A DNA stretch of 64,000 bases, taken from the NCBI RefSeq assembly GCF_018919395.1, contig NZ_JAHLME010000001.1, forward strand, positions 124,001 to 188,000. Reading direction: 5' to 3'. The notes beneath the pieces are model-generated. The model was not told the DNA's origin and searched no databases. It saw only the letters and a program-made list of their open reading frames with translations. Each line of letters starts with the position of its first letter. Position 1 is the first letter of the stretch. This DNA is from Geomonas azotofigens. Lineage in GTDB: Bacteria; Desulfobacterota; Desulfuromonadia; Geobacterales; Geobacteraceae. Positions 55,626 through 64,000 of the stretch are shown here, piece by piece. The translations under genes and the position numbers were made by a program.

Positions 55626-56264
55626 CTAAATATGCTGCTCGAGCCCTTCGATGATCTTGGAGATGCGCTCGTGCTTGGTCTTGAGGCTCGCCCGGTTGAC
55701 GATCAGGCGGCAGGTGATCTCCGCGATGGTCTCGACCTCCACCAGCCCATTCTGCTTCAGCGTCTCGCCGGTGGAGACGAGGTCGACGATGCGCTCGGAG
55801 AGGCCGACCAGCGGGGCGAGCTCGATGGAGCCGTAGAGCTTGATCAGCTCGACCTGGATTCCCTTGGCCGCGAAATACTTTTCGGTGACGTTGGGGTACT
55901 TGGTGGCGATGCGGATGTTGTTCCAGGCGGAGGGATCGTCCTTGCTGGAGAGCTCGACCGGCTCGGCAACCATGAGGCGGCAGTAGCCGAACTTCAGGTC
56001 CAGCGGCTCGTAGAGGTCCTTCTCCGCCTCCATCAGGGTGTCCTTGCCGACAATGCCGAGGTCGGCGCAGCCGTACTCCACGTAGGTGGGGACGTCGGTG
56101 GCACGCACGATCATGTAGCGCATCTTCTGCTCGTGGTTCTCAAAGACCAGCTTCCGCGTGTCGGAGAGGAGTTCTTCGCAGTCGATACCGATCTTCTTGA
56201 ACAGGGCGACGGAGTCCTGCAGGATGCGGCCTTTAGGGATGGCGATGGTAACGTAGTCGGTCAT
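55626..56264 (-). CDS. hisG: ATP phosphoribosyltransferase, catalytic subunit (short form)
   Basis: First enzyme of histidine synthesis. At 212 residues it is the short HisGS form without the C-terminal regulatory domain. HisGS normally needs HisZ, which is not in this window. Motifs are IAIPKGRILQDSVALFKKIG, ADLGIVGKDTLME and GIVDLVSTGETLKQNGL (read here as IVDLVSTGETLKQNGL). The ATG at 56264 has GGAG upstream. Confidence 0.97.
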   Translation of the reverse strand: MTDYVTIAIPKGRILQDSVALFKKIGIDCEELLSDTRKLVFENHEQKMRYMIVRATDVPTYVEYGCADLGIVGKDTLMEAEKDLYEPLDLKFGYCRLMVAEPVELSSKDDPSAWNNIRIATKYPNVTEKYFAAKGIQVELIKLYGSIELAPLVGLSERIVDLVSTGETLKQNGLVEVETIAEITCRLIVNRASLKTKHERISKIIEGLEQHI

Positions 56265-56308
56265 TTTAAAAACTCCGTGGGAGTATGGCATTTACTGATT
56301 GCGATGGG

Positions 56309-56392
56309 CCCCTCCCCCCGGAGGGGGGAGGATGGGAGGGGGGAAGCTTGCGGTGCCCCCCTCCCTAGCCCTCCCCCTCCGGGGGAGGGGAC
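56309..56392. repeat. GC-rich palindromic element (family 3)
   Basis: CCTCCCCCCGGAGGGGGGAGG, a central GGGGGGAAGCTTGCGGTGC and CCCCCTCCCTAGCCC with its closing arm. It lies between murA and hisG. Confidence 0.8.
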
Positions 56393-56447
56393 GCCTGTGC
56401 TGTTTCCCTCTCATCAGGGGAGAGGTGATCAACTTGAATTACGAAAG

Positions 56448-57713
56448 CTACGGCGCATCAACATCCGGGACGCGGACGATATCGGCGCCGAGACCGGCGA
56501 GTTTCTTCTCGATGTTCTCGTAGCCGCGGTCCAGGTGATAGATCCTGGAGATCTCACTGGTATTGTCGGCGGCGAGGGCAGCAAGGATCAGCGAGGCGGA
56601 GGCCCTGAGGTCGGTCGCCATCACCGGCGCGCCGGAGAGCTTCTTGACGCCCTTCACGGTGGCGCTGTTCCCTTCGCAGATGATGTCCGCGCCGAAACGC
56701 AGCAGCTCGGAGACGTGCATGAAGCGGTTCTCGAAGATGTTCTCGGAGATCACGCTGGCACCTTCCGCGATGCACATGAGCGCCATGAACTGCGCCTGCA
56801 TGTCGGTCGGGAAGCCCGGGTAGGGACGGGTCTTGATGTTGACGTTGCGGATCTTTTTCGGGCCCTTGACGCGGACCACGTTGTCCTTGTTGATGATCTC
56901 CACGCCTGCATCCTGCAGCTTGAAGGTCAGGGCGTCCAGATGCTCAAGGCGCATGTTCTTGATCTTGATGTCGCCGCCGGTGATGGCCGAGGCGATCATG
57001 AAGGTGCCGGCCTCGATGCGGTCCGGCATGACGGCGTGCTCGGCGGCGGTCAACTGCTCGACGCCCTTGATCCTGATGGTGTCGGTGCCAGCACCTTCGA
57101 TGTTGGCGCCCATCTTGGTGAGGATGTCGGCCAGGTCGACGATCTCCGGCTCGCGGGCGGCGTTCTCGAGGATGGTCTCACCCTGCGCGGTGGCAGCCGC
57201 CATGAGGAGCTGTTCGGTGCCGCCGACGGTCGAGATGTCGAAGTTGATGCGCGCGCCCTTCAGTTTCTTGGCTTTCGCCTCGACGTAGCCGTGCTCCAGG
57301 GTGATCTCGGCGCCCAGGGCGGCAAGACCCTTGAGGTGCAGGTTGATGGGACGTGCGCCGATAGCGCAGCCGCCGGGGAGCGATACACGGGCCTGTCCGA
57401 AACGGGCCAATAGCGGGCCGAGGACCAGTACTGAGGCGCGCATGGTGCGCACCAGGTCGTAGGTCGCTTCCCAGCTGTTTAGGTCGGTGGTGTCGATCTT
57501 GACCACGTTGCCGCGGCCGTCGACCTTGGCACCCAGCTTCTCCAGCACCTTGATGGTGGTGTTGATGTCCCTCAGGAAGGGAACGTTGCTGATGGTGTGG
57601 CACCCGGGTGCCAGGATGGTCGAGATGAATATGGGGAGGGCGGCGTTCTTCGACCCGCTGACGGTCACTTCTCCGGAGAGCTTGTTGCCACCTTTGATTA
57701 CCAGTTTTTCCAC
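56448..57713 (-). CDS. murA: UDP-N-acetylglucosamine 1-carboxyvinyltransferase
   Basis: A 421-residue enzyme for the first committed step of peptidoglycan synthesis. It opens [25 protein letters not shown]. The fosfomycin-sensitive Cys is present in [11 protein letters not shown], about residue 115. It starts with GTG at 57713, preceded by AGAGGTAACA. It leads the his genes in the same direction. Confidence 0.98.
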   Translation of the reverse strand: MEKLVIKGGNKLSGEVTVSGSKNAALPIFISTILAPGCHTISNVPFLRDINTTIKVLEKLGAKVDGRGNVVKIDTTDLNSWEATYDLVRTMRASVLVLGPLLARFGQARVSLPGGCAIGARPINLHLKGLAALGAEITLEHGYVEAKAKKLKGARINFDISTVGGTEQLLMAAATAQGETILENAAREPEIVDLADILTKMGANIEGAGTDTIRIKGVEQLTAAEHAVMPDRIEAGTFMIASAITGGDIKIKNMRLEHLDALTFKLQDAGVEIINKDNVVRVKGPKKIRNVNIKTRPYPGFPTDMQAQFMALMCIAEGASVISENIFENRFMHVSELLRFGADIICEGNSATVKGVKKLSGAPVMATDLRASASLILAALAADNTSEISRIYHLDRGYENIEKKLAGLGADIVRVPDVDAP

Positions 57714-57781
57714 TGTTACCTCTGTGCTCTGTTCTTTTGTTCAAGGCCCCGAAGGGCGGATGGAAATGTCTCAGCCCCTAA

Positions 57782-57812
57782 GGGGACAGGCACCTGGCGG
57801 AGCCAGTCACCC
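57782..57812 (-). repeat. Single REP-like hairpin (family 1)
   Basis: One copy in the 93-bp gap between prmC and murA, overlapping the prmC stop. A partner is missing. Confidence 0.8.
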
Positions 57813-58667
57813 TCCGAGCCTGCCGCCGACCACGCGCTCGATGCCTGCGGAATCGGTCTGGGTGAAGGTTTCCCCGAGGAAGCCGCCGGATCTCAAAAGC
57901 CCCAGCACCCGGGGGGCCTGGCCGGCACCGACCTCGAAGATCAGCCAGCCGCCGGGGTTCAGGTAGCCGGGGGCGTCGCTCACGATGCGCCGGTAGAAGT
58001 CGAGGCCGTCGGCCCCGCCGTCGAGCGCGCCCATCGGTTCATAGCCGCGCACTTCGGCCTGCAATGTCGCCAGTTCGGAATTGGGAATATAGGGCGGGTT
58101 GGATACTACCATGTCGAAGCGTCGTCCCGCAAACGGTTCGAACAGGGAGCCGTGGAAAAATTGCACGGCGGCCTCGTTGCGCTCGGCATTGCCGCGGGCG
58201 ACATCGAGGGCTTCGGCAGAGACATCCACGCTGCAGATCTCGGACTGCGGCAGTGCCTTGGCCAGCGCGATGGCCACGCAGCCGCTGCCGGTGCCGATGT
58301 CGAGGATGCTCCGCGCGGTGGTTCCGCGCTTGGCCGCCTCGGTCACCAGCACCTCGGTATCGTGGCGCGGGATCAGGACCGCCGGGGTGACCCGGAACTC
58401 GAGCCCCATGAACTCCTGGGTCCCAAGGATGTACTGCAGGGGCTCGCGCTTGCCGCGCCGCGCAACCAGGGCGCGGTAGGCGGCCAGTTCGGCGTCCGAA
58501 AGGGGCTTGTCGAAGTTGAGGTAAAGCCCGACCCGGTCCAGGGAGAGTGCCTCGCACAGCATCCACTCCGCCTCAAGGCGCGGGTTTTCCACGCCTTTCT
58601 CGGCAAGGTAGCCTTTGGTCCAATTCAGGACTTTGAGAACGTCCCACTTTTCGGGATTGGTGGTCAT
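57807..58667 (-). CDS. prmC: Peptide chain release factor N5-glutamine methyltransferase
   Basis: A 286-residue SAM-dependent methylase. It has an N-terminal helical domain for RF binding (LNWTKGYLAEKGVENPRLEAEWMLCEAL), the SAM motif DIGTGSGCVAIALAK, and the catalytic NPPYIPNSEL. It methylates the GGQ glutamine of RF1 and RF2. Its gene follows prfA, which encodes its substrate. Confidence 0.97.
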   Translation of the reverse strand: MTTNPEKWDVLKVLNWTKGYLAEKGVENPRLEAEWMLCEALSLDRVGLYLNFDKPLSDAELAAYRALVARRGKREPLQYILGTQEFMGLEFRVTPAVLIPRHDTEVLVTEAAKRGTTARSILDIGTGSGCVAIALAKALPQSEICSVDVSAEALDVARGNAERNEAAVQFFHGSLFEPFAGRRFDMVVSNPPYIPNSELATLQAEVRGYEPMGALDGGADGLDFYRRIVSDAPGYLNPGGWLIFEVGAGQAPRVLGLLRSGGFLGETFTQTDSAGIERVVGGRLGG

Positions 58668-58687
58668 GGCAACCTACTTGGACTTAG

Positions 58688-58849
58688 TGGACCCAATGGA
58701 CCCAATGGACCCAATGGACCCAATGGACCCGGTGGACCCGGTGGACCCGGTGGACCCGGTGGACCCGGTGGACCCGGTGGACCCGGTGGACCCGGTGGAC
58801 CCAGTGGACCCGGTGGACCCGGTGGACCCGGTGGAGCCAGTGGACACGG
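58688..58849. repeat. Eighteen tandem 9-bp repeats between prfA and prmC
   Basis: Four units of TGGACCCAA, eight of TGGACCCGG, then TGGACCCAG, three TGGACCCGG, TGGAGCCAG and TGGACACGG, all in register. It fills nearly the whole spacer between the prfA stop and the prmC start. On the sense (minus) strand it is CCGGGTCCA repeated. Such a repeat can change length by slippage. Confidence 0.92.
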
Positions 58850-58859
58850 GACAGCCTGA

Positions 58860-59939
58860 TTACATACCTTCGCTTTGGGCCTGCAGGGCTTCCATCTGGT
58901 AGTGGGCGCGCAGGGAATCCGCGATCTCGGCGATGTCGCCGGCCATGATGGAGTCGAGACGGTACAGGGTGAGCCCGATACGGTGATCGGTCATGCGCCC
59001 CTGCGGGAAGTTGTAGGTCCTGATGCGCTCGCTGCGGTCGCCGCTGCCCACCTGGCTCTTGCGGTCGGCGGCCATCTTGGCGTTCTGCTCCATCACGATG
59101 TTGTCCAGGATCCTGGACTTCAAGACCTTCATGGCCTTCGCGCGGTTCTTGATCTGGCTGCGCTCTTCCTGGCAGGCAACGACGGTGCCGGTCGGGAGGT
59201 GGGTGATCCTGACCGCGGAGTCGGTGGTGTTGACATGCTGGCCGCCCGCGCCGGAGGAGCGGTACACGTCGATCTTGAGATCCGCCGGGTTGATGTCGAT
59301 GTCGACGTCCTCAGCCTCGGGCATGACCGCCACGGTGCAGGCGGAGGTGTGAATACGACCCTGCGCCTCGGTCTCGGGAACGCGCTGCACGCGGTGGGTG
59401 CCTGATTCGTACTTCAGCTTCGCAAAGACGCCGTCACCTTCGACCAGGGCGATCACCTCTTTGAAGCCACCACGCTCGGACTCGGAGGCGGAGATCACCT
59501 CGACCTTCCAGCGGTTGGTCTCGGCGAAGCGGCTGTACATGCGGAACAGGTCCCCCGCGAAGAGGGCGGACTCGTCGCCGCCGGTGCCGGCGCGGATCTC
59601 GAGCACGACGCTCTTGTCGTCGTTGGGGTCCTTGGGGAGCAGGAGCACCTTGATCTCGGCTTCGAGCTGCTCGCGGCGCTCCTCCAGGGTCTCGAGCTCT
59701 GCCTGTGCCATCTCGCGCATCTCCTGGTCCGGCTCCTTCAGGAGTTCCTTATTTCCCTCGATGTCGGAGAGCACCTTCTTGTATTCGCGGTAGGCCGCGA
59801 TCAGCTCGGTGAGGCCGGCGTGCTCCTTGGAGAGCTTGCGGAACTCGACCTGGTTCGCCAGCACCTCGGGATCGGAAAGGAGCGATTCAAGCTCGCCGAA
59901 ACGGGTTTCAAGATCTGCTATTTTGTCGAACATGGACAT
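58860..59939 (-). CDS. prfA: Peptide chain release factor 1
   Basis: A 359-residue RF1. The GGQ loop is [20 protein letters not shown] and the codon-recognition PxT region is [13 protein letters not shown]. The start is the ATG at 59939 ([11 protein letters not shown]), with GAGGTG upstream. Its GGQ glutamine is the target of the PrmC encoded next. Confidence 0.97.
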   Translation of the reverse strand: MSMFDKIADLETRFGELESLLSDPEVLANQVEFRKLSKEHAGLTELIAAYREYKKVLSDIEGNKELLKEPDQEMREMAQAELETLEERREQLEAEIKVLLLPKDPNDDKSVVLEIRAGTGGDESALFAGDLFRMYSRFAETNRWKVEVISASESERGGFKEVIALVEGDGVFAKLKYESGTHRVQRVPETEAQGRIHTSACTVAVMPEAEDVDIDINPADLKIDVYRSSGAGGQHVNTTDSAVRITHLPTGTVVACQEERSQIKNRAKAMKVLKSRILDNIVMEQNAKMAADRKSQVGSGDRSERIRTYNFPQGRMTDHRIGLTLYRLDSIMAGDIAEIADSLRAHYQMEALQAQSEGM

Positions 59940-60003
59940 GCAAAACACCTCAGAAGGCCCTGGGGCCTGATTCAATCGAAAAGATTTGGCTCCACCGCAC
60001 GGC

Positions 60004-60023
60004 GGGCGAATGATTATTCGCCC
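60004..60023. repeat. Family-2 palindrome
   Basis: GGGCGAAT-GATT-ATTCGCCC followed by CCTACAGGTACGGG, in the gap between the DUF1385 gene and prfA. Confidence 0.82.
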
Positions 60024-60108
60024 CTACAGGTACGGGAACCGCGCGTGGCCACTATCCCGCGCCCTCCGGGAGAGGGCTGGGTGAGGGCGTCCCTGCCCCG
60101 CGTCCCGG

Positions 60109-61014
60109 CTAAACAACCAGCCGGTCGTCCTTGAAGCCGCCGTTCAGCTCGAGGGCCACCTGCATCGACTTGATGGCGACCTCGATCTGGGAATCGTCCG
60201 GCTCGCGGGTGGTGAGCCGCTGCAGGGCGAGGCCCGGGGCGATCACCATCCTTACCAGCGCGTGGCTGTCGTGCTTCGCGGTCCACTTGAGGACCTCATA
60301 GGAAAGACCGGCGATCATCGGCAGCAGGATCACCCTGGAGCCGGCCTTGAAGTAGAAGGGCCACAGCTTCGGGATCAGGGAGAACACCACGATGCTCACC
60401 AGCATGACGATCAACAGGAAGCTCGTGCCGCAACGGGGGTGCAGACAGCTGTACTTCCTGACATTGTCGACGGTGAGCTCCTCGCCCGCCTCGAAGGTGA
60501 AGATCGACTTGTGCTCGGCGCCGTGGTACTGGAACACCCGCTGGATGTCCTTCATGCGCGAGATTCCGATGATGTAGATCAGGAACACCGCGACCCGGAT
60601 CACGCCGTCAACCAGGTTGAAGACGATGTTGGAGTCGCCGATGATCGGGACGAGCAGCTTGGTCAGGTAAAGCGGCAGGATGAAGAAAAGCAGGATGCCG
60701 AAGCCAAAAGCCGCCGCCATGGTGCCGGCGATGGCCCAGCTGTTGATCTCTTCCTTCTCCTCGCCCTCGGCAAGCGCCTCGTTGGCGGAGAAGTTGAGCG
60801 CCTTGATGCCGACGATGAGCGACGAGAAAAGCGCCACCGCTCCACGGACGATGGGGAGCTTGGTGATGGGGAAACGCTCGGAAAGCGGAATCACCGTCTC
60901 ACTCTTCACCGAGATGTCGCCGTCGGGCCTTCTCACCGCGATGGCCATCGAGCGCGGAGCCCGCATCATGACGCCTTCCAGAACCGCCTGTCCGCCTATG
61001 TTTATCTTTGACAC
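60109..61014 (-). CDS. DUF1385 membrane protein
   Basis: A 301-residue protein. It begins INIGGQAVLEGVMMRAPRSMAIAVRR, the DUF1385 signature. It has about four to five membrane helices and the conserved FQYHGAEHKSIFTFEAGEELTVDNVRKYSCLHPRCGTSFLLIVM, which could bind metal through its His and Cys residues. It often sits next to prfA. It starts with GTG at 61014, with GAGGTAATAA before it. Role unknown. Confidence 0.92.
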   Translation of the reverse strand: MSKINIGGQAVLEGVMMRAPRSMAIAVRRPDGDISVKSETVIPLSERFPITKLPIVRGAVALFSSLIVGIKALNFSANEALAEGEEKEEINSWAIAGTMAAAFGFGILLFFILPLYLTKLLVPIIGDSNIVFNLVDGVIRVAVFLIYIIGISRMKDIQRVFQYHGAEHKSIFTFEAGEELTVDNVRKYSCLHPRCGTSFLLIVMLVSIVVFSLIPKLWPFYFKAGSRVILLPMIAGLSYEVLKWTAKHDSHALVRMVIAPGLALQRLTTREPDDSQIEVAIKSMQVALELNGGFKDDRLVV

Positions 61015-61046
61015 TTATTACCTCGTGTGTTGAGGGTCAAAAAGCC

Positions 61047-61184
61047 TTCCCCCCTCCCGACCTCCCCCCTCCAGGGGGAGGAGCATGGGCGGCGCTCCTC
61101 GAAAAGAGTGAGCCGCGCGTCCACTACCAGATGAAGGTGAGCTAGGTCCCCGCCCCCGGAGGGGGAGGGACAGGGAGGGGGATG
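61047..61184. repeat. Interrupted GC-rich palindromic element (family 3)
   Basis: The two arms (CTTCCCCCCTCCCGACC... and ...CCCCGGAGGGGGAGGG) are split by about 55 bp of unrelated sequence containing GAGGAGCATGGGCGGCGCTCCTC, a smaller inverted repeat. This is the longest copy in the window. Confidence 0.7.
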
Positions 61185-61186
61185 TT

Positions 61187-61876
61187 TTACATCTCCCGGA
61201 AATACTCCCGAACCTCGGCCATCTTGCCGCAGCACATGGCACCTTCGGGGCAGGGGCCGGCCAGACAGCCGGGGCCGGCCTTGTCGAAAACGGTCGGCGC
61301 CACCGGCTTCACCAGACGGAGCATCTCGATGGCCATGGCACGGATCTCCCACTGGGCCCGCTCGCAGCAGCGCACGGCGAAGAAGTGCAGAAGCTCCCGG
61401 GCGTTCATGGTGATGATGATCTTGGTCTCGGTGGCGTTGGGGAGCAGGTAGCGCGCATCCTCGGCCGGGACACCCGCCTCGACCAGCGCGGCATAGGCCG
61501 CGTGCAGCGAGGCAACCTGGGCCTCGAACAGTTCCAGGTGCTTAGGATTGTCGGCGATGGACTGCGGCGTCACCACCGCGAAACGTTCCTTGTGCGAAAC
61601 ATAGCGCTGGGACTGCTGGGAAAAGGAGGCGACCCGGTGCCGCACCAGCTGATGACTGGTGACGCGCGAGATCCCGTCCACACCGAAGGTGAAGGAGGCG
61701 TGCTCCAGCACCGACTGGTGCCCAAGCGACATGATCTTGTCCAGGAATTTTTTGACGTCAGCGCCGGAGAGCTTGTCCTTGAGCGCCTCGATGTCAGCCG
61801 ACGAATAGCAGAGCCGGGCGGCCAGGGCGATGGTCAACTCGGGATCGGGGGTGTGCTGCAGAAGGGCAACCTTCAT
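61187..61876 (-). CDS. thyX: Flavin-dependent thymidylate synthase
   Basis: A 229-residue FAD enzyme making dTMP from dUMP with methylene-tetrahydrofolate. The ThyX motif RHRxxSxxxxSxR is present as RHRVASFSQQSQRY, and MSLGHQSVLEHASFTF is conserved upstream. AAGGATC precedes the ATG. A C-terminal cysteine-rich stretch (CLAGPCPEGAMCC) extends beyond the core. Confidence 0.96.
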   Translation of the reverse strand: MKVALLQHTPDPELTIALAARLCYSSADIEALKDKLSGADVKKFLDKIMSLGHQSVLEHASFTFGVDGISRVTSHQLVRHRVASFSQQSQRYVSHKERFAVVTPQSIADNPKHLELFEAQVASLHAAYAALVEAGVPAEDARYLLPNATETKIIITMNARELLHFFAVRCCERAQWEIRAMAIEMLRLVKPVAPTVFDKAGPGCLAGPCPEGAMCCGKMAEVREYFREM

Positions 61877-61930
61877 GAAGATCCTTCACATGCTGCGTTG
61901 TTTTGCAATCGGGCCATAGAAAACGAAACA

Positions 61931-61959
61931 AGGGGATTTCGCCATAGACAAAATCCCCT
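61931..61959 (-). terminator. Terminator after rpmE
   Basis: AGGGGATTT and AAATCCCCT form a 9-bp stem with an 11-base loop, followed on the minus strand by TGTTTCGTTTTC. It is 27 bases after the rpmE stop. Confidence 0.7.
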
Positions 61960-61985
61960 CCGAACGGATTCGCAACCGCGAAAGC

Positions 61986-62189
61986 CTACTTCTCCAGGTT
62001 GTATCTCTTGCGGAAGCGCTCGACGCGGCCTGCGGTGTCGATGAGCTTCTGCTTGCCGGTGTAGAACGGGTGGCACTGCGAGCAGATCTCGGTGGAGATC
62101 TCCGCTTTGGTGGAACGGGTCTGGAACTGGTTACCGCACAGGCACTTTACGGTAATTTCTTCGTACTTGGGGTGGATCCCTTCTTTCAT
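61986..62189 (-). CDS. rpmE: 50S ribosomal protein L31 (zinc-binding form)
   Basis: A 67-residue L31 with the zinc-binding C+ pattern: CLCGNQF near residue 17 and [13 protein letters not shown] near residue 36. AGGAGG lies just before the ATG. It follows rho in the same direction. Confidence 0.96.
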   Translation of the reverse strand: MKEGIHPKYEEITVKCLCGNQFQTRSTKAEISTEICSQCHPFYTGKQKLIDTAGRVERFRKRYNLEK

Positions 62190-62288
62190 ATCTTCCTCCT
62201 GGCGGGGCGCACCCCGTTATCTGACTTTGATGTTCTTGCCGGAAAGTAGCCATAAATAGCACCTTCACTGCAAGATTTCAACACTTTT

Positions 62289-63536
<1,248 letters not shown>

Positions 63537-63779
63537 CTGTTCTCCTGATATGGCGCAAATATAGATCTAACGGCAAATTGCCTGATTGGGAATATGGGAA
63601 TGTCTCACCGATGCGGCATGGGTAACATGCGAGGCGTGCCTGACGAGCGCTATCGTGTAAAGGATCTGTGAGTAAGTGACCTTGAGTTTATTCTTGAGGT
63701 GTCGGTACCGGTTCGGTATGAGAAAAAATTCGGGGTATTTAAAGGTGTCTGCAAAAGGTCTTATTGAGGATATTGGGAA

Positions 63780-63809
63780 TTTATACCCTTCCCCTCGTTA
63801 CCTTGTCAA
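63780..63809 (-). promoter_or_regulatory. Sigma-70 promoter of rho with ~235-base leader
   Basis: TTGACA, 18 bases, TATAAA on the minus strand. The start site would be near 63773, leaving about 235 bases before the rho ATG, which has AGGAGA upstream. A long untranslated leader is typical of autoregulated rho genes. No leader peptide was confirmed. From 63810 to 64000 only a GGGCC/GGCCC-rich hairpin (about 63925-63945) was seen. Confidence 0.65.
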
Positions 63810-64000
63810 CTTTATTTTTTCGGCCCTTTATGGTGCGGGCGGCGCCCGAGCACCTGAATCCTCAAGGGATTCCACGGCGGAGAGCGGTCAAATTATTGGC
63901 TCTCATTCCGAATAGTTGACGCCACAGGCCCCGTTTCCGGGCCCTGTCCGGCATCAGTTGCAGCATCGGTGCCATATTTCGCGCCGCTGCGCCGTTTTCT

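Noticed and set aside
58615-58902. Collagen-like or DPVDPVD-repeat protein on the plus strand
   Set aside because: The frame is only the 9-bp repeat between prfA and prmC plus antisense of prmC; it has no ribosome site.
63676-63915. 79-residue plus-strand protein upstream of rho
   Set aside because: It overlaps the rho promoter and leader on the opposite strand and has no recognisable features or ribosome site.

Overview
The window is about 64 kb of GC-rich chromosome. Its gene order and protein families point to a Geobacter-group bacterium (Desulfuromonadia; Geobacter, Citrifermentans or Geomonas type). This is inferred from the long rho-rpmE-thyX-prfA-prmC-murA-his-rpsU-dnaG-rpoD block, the iron-related genes and the many short palindromic repeats; no database search was possible. 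Almost all of the window is chromosomal core. No tRNA, rRNA or CRISPR array was recognised.

Region by region. (1) 1-8.7 kb: 3' end of glnE, a YbgC-like thioesterase, lspA and ileS on the minus strand, then the K+ transporter kup. (2) 8.8-14.6 kb: a small conserved protein, an EEP-family hydrolase, a chemotaxis receptor, an alpha/beta-hydrolase-OsmC fusion and a tiny YjfB-like protein. (3) 14.7-19.7 kb: an iron island of SLH-type porin, two FeoA proteins, FeoB and a Cys-rich FeoB-associated peptide, with fur upstream and a Fur-box-like palindrome before the porin. (4) 20-25.4 kb: a SLOG/DprA-like protein, a decayed DUF937-like fragment, three tandem Hsp20 genes, an AcuI-type oxidoreductase, a ferritin-like protein and a diguanylate cyclase. 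(5) 25.6-35 kb: the accessory part. It holds a three-gene cassette (DUF4231 two-TM protein; DUF4062-SIR2-like protein; nSTAND-TM-TPR protein) that looks like an NLR-style conflict or defence system. After it come a truncated small gene joined to a copy of the comM 3' end, a 22-unit array of exact 21-bp repeats, a hypothetical protein, and a REP-associated tyrosine transposase (RAYT) embedded in REP-like repeats. (6) 35-43.7 kb: comM, trxB, an outer-membrane barrel, a CDF zinc exporter, a threonine dehydratase, recQ and a DUF2064 glycosyltransferase. (7) 43.8-63.5 kb, all minus strand: rho, rpmE, thyX, DUF1385, prfA, prmC, murA, hisGDBHAFE, rpsU, yqeY, cvpA, dnaG, rpoD, queC and folE2.

Genes that work together: FolE2 and QueC are the first step and a later step of queuosine/7-deazaguanine synthesis. 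HisG-D-B-H-A-F-E form most of the histidine pathway (hisC, hisI, hisZ and a HolPase are not here). PrmC methylates the RF1 made by the adjacent prfA. rpsU-dnaG-rpoD is the classic macromolecular-synthesis cluster with yqeY and cvpA inserted. Porin, FeoA, FeoB and Fur form an iron-uptake and regulation unit.

The spacers carry at least three families of short palindromes. One is a REP-like hairpin (arms GGGGAC-T-GGC-T-CC) in about 14 copies, often as head-to-head pairs. The second is GGGCGAAT-GATT-ATTCGCCC in five copies. The third is a GC-rich CCTCCCC/GGGGAGG element in four copies. A RAYT gene sits among copies of the first family and is the obvious candidate for having spread it.
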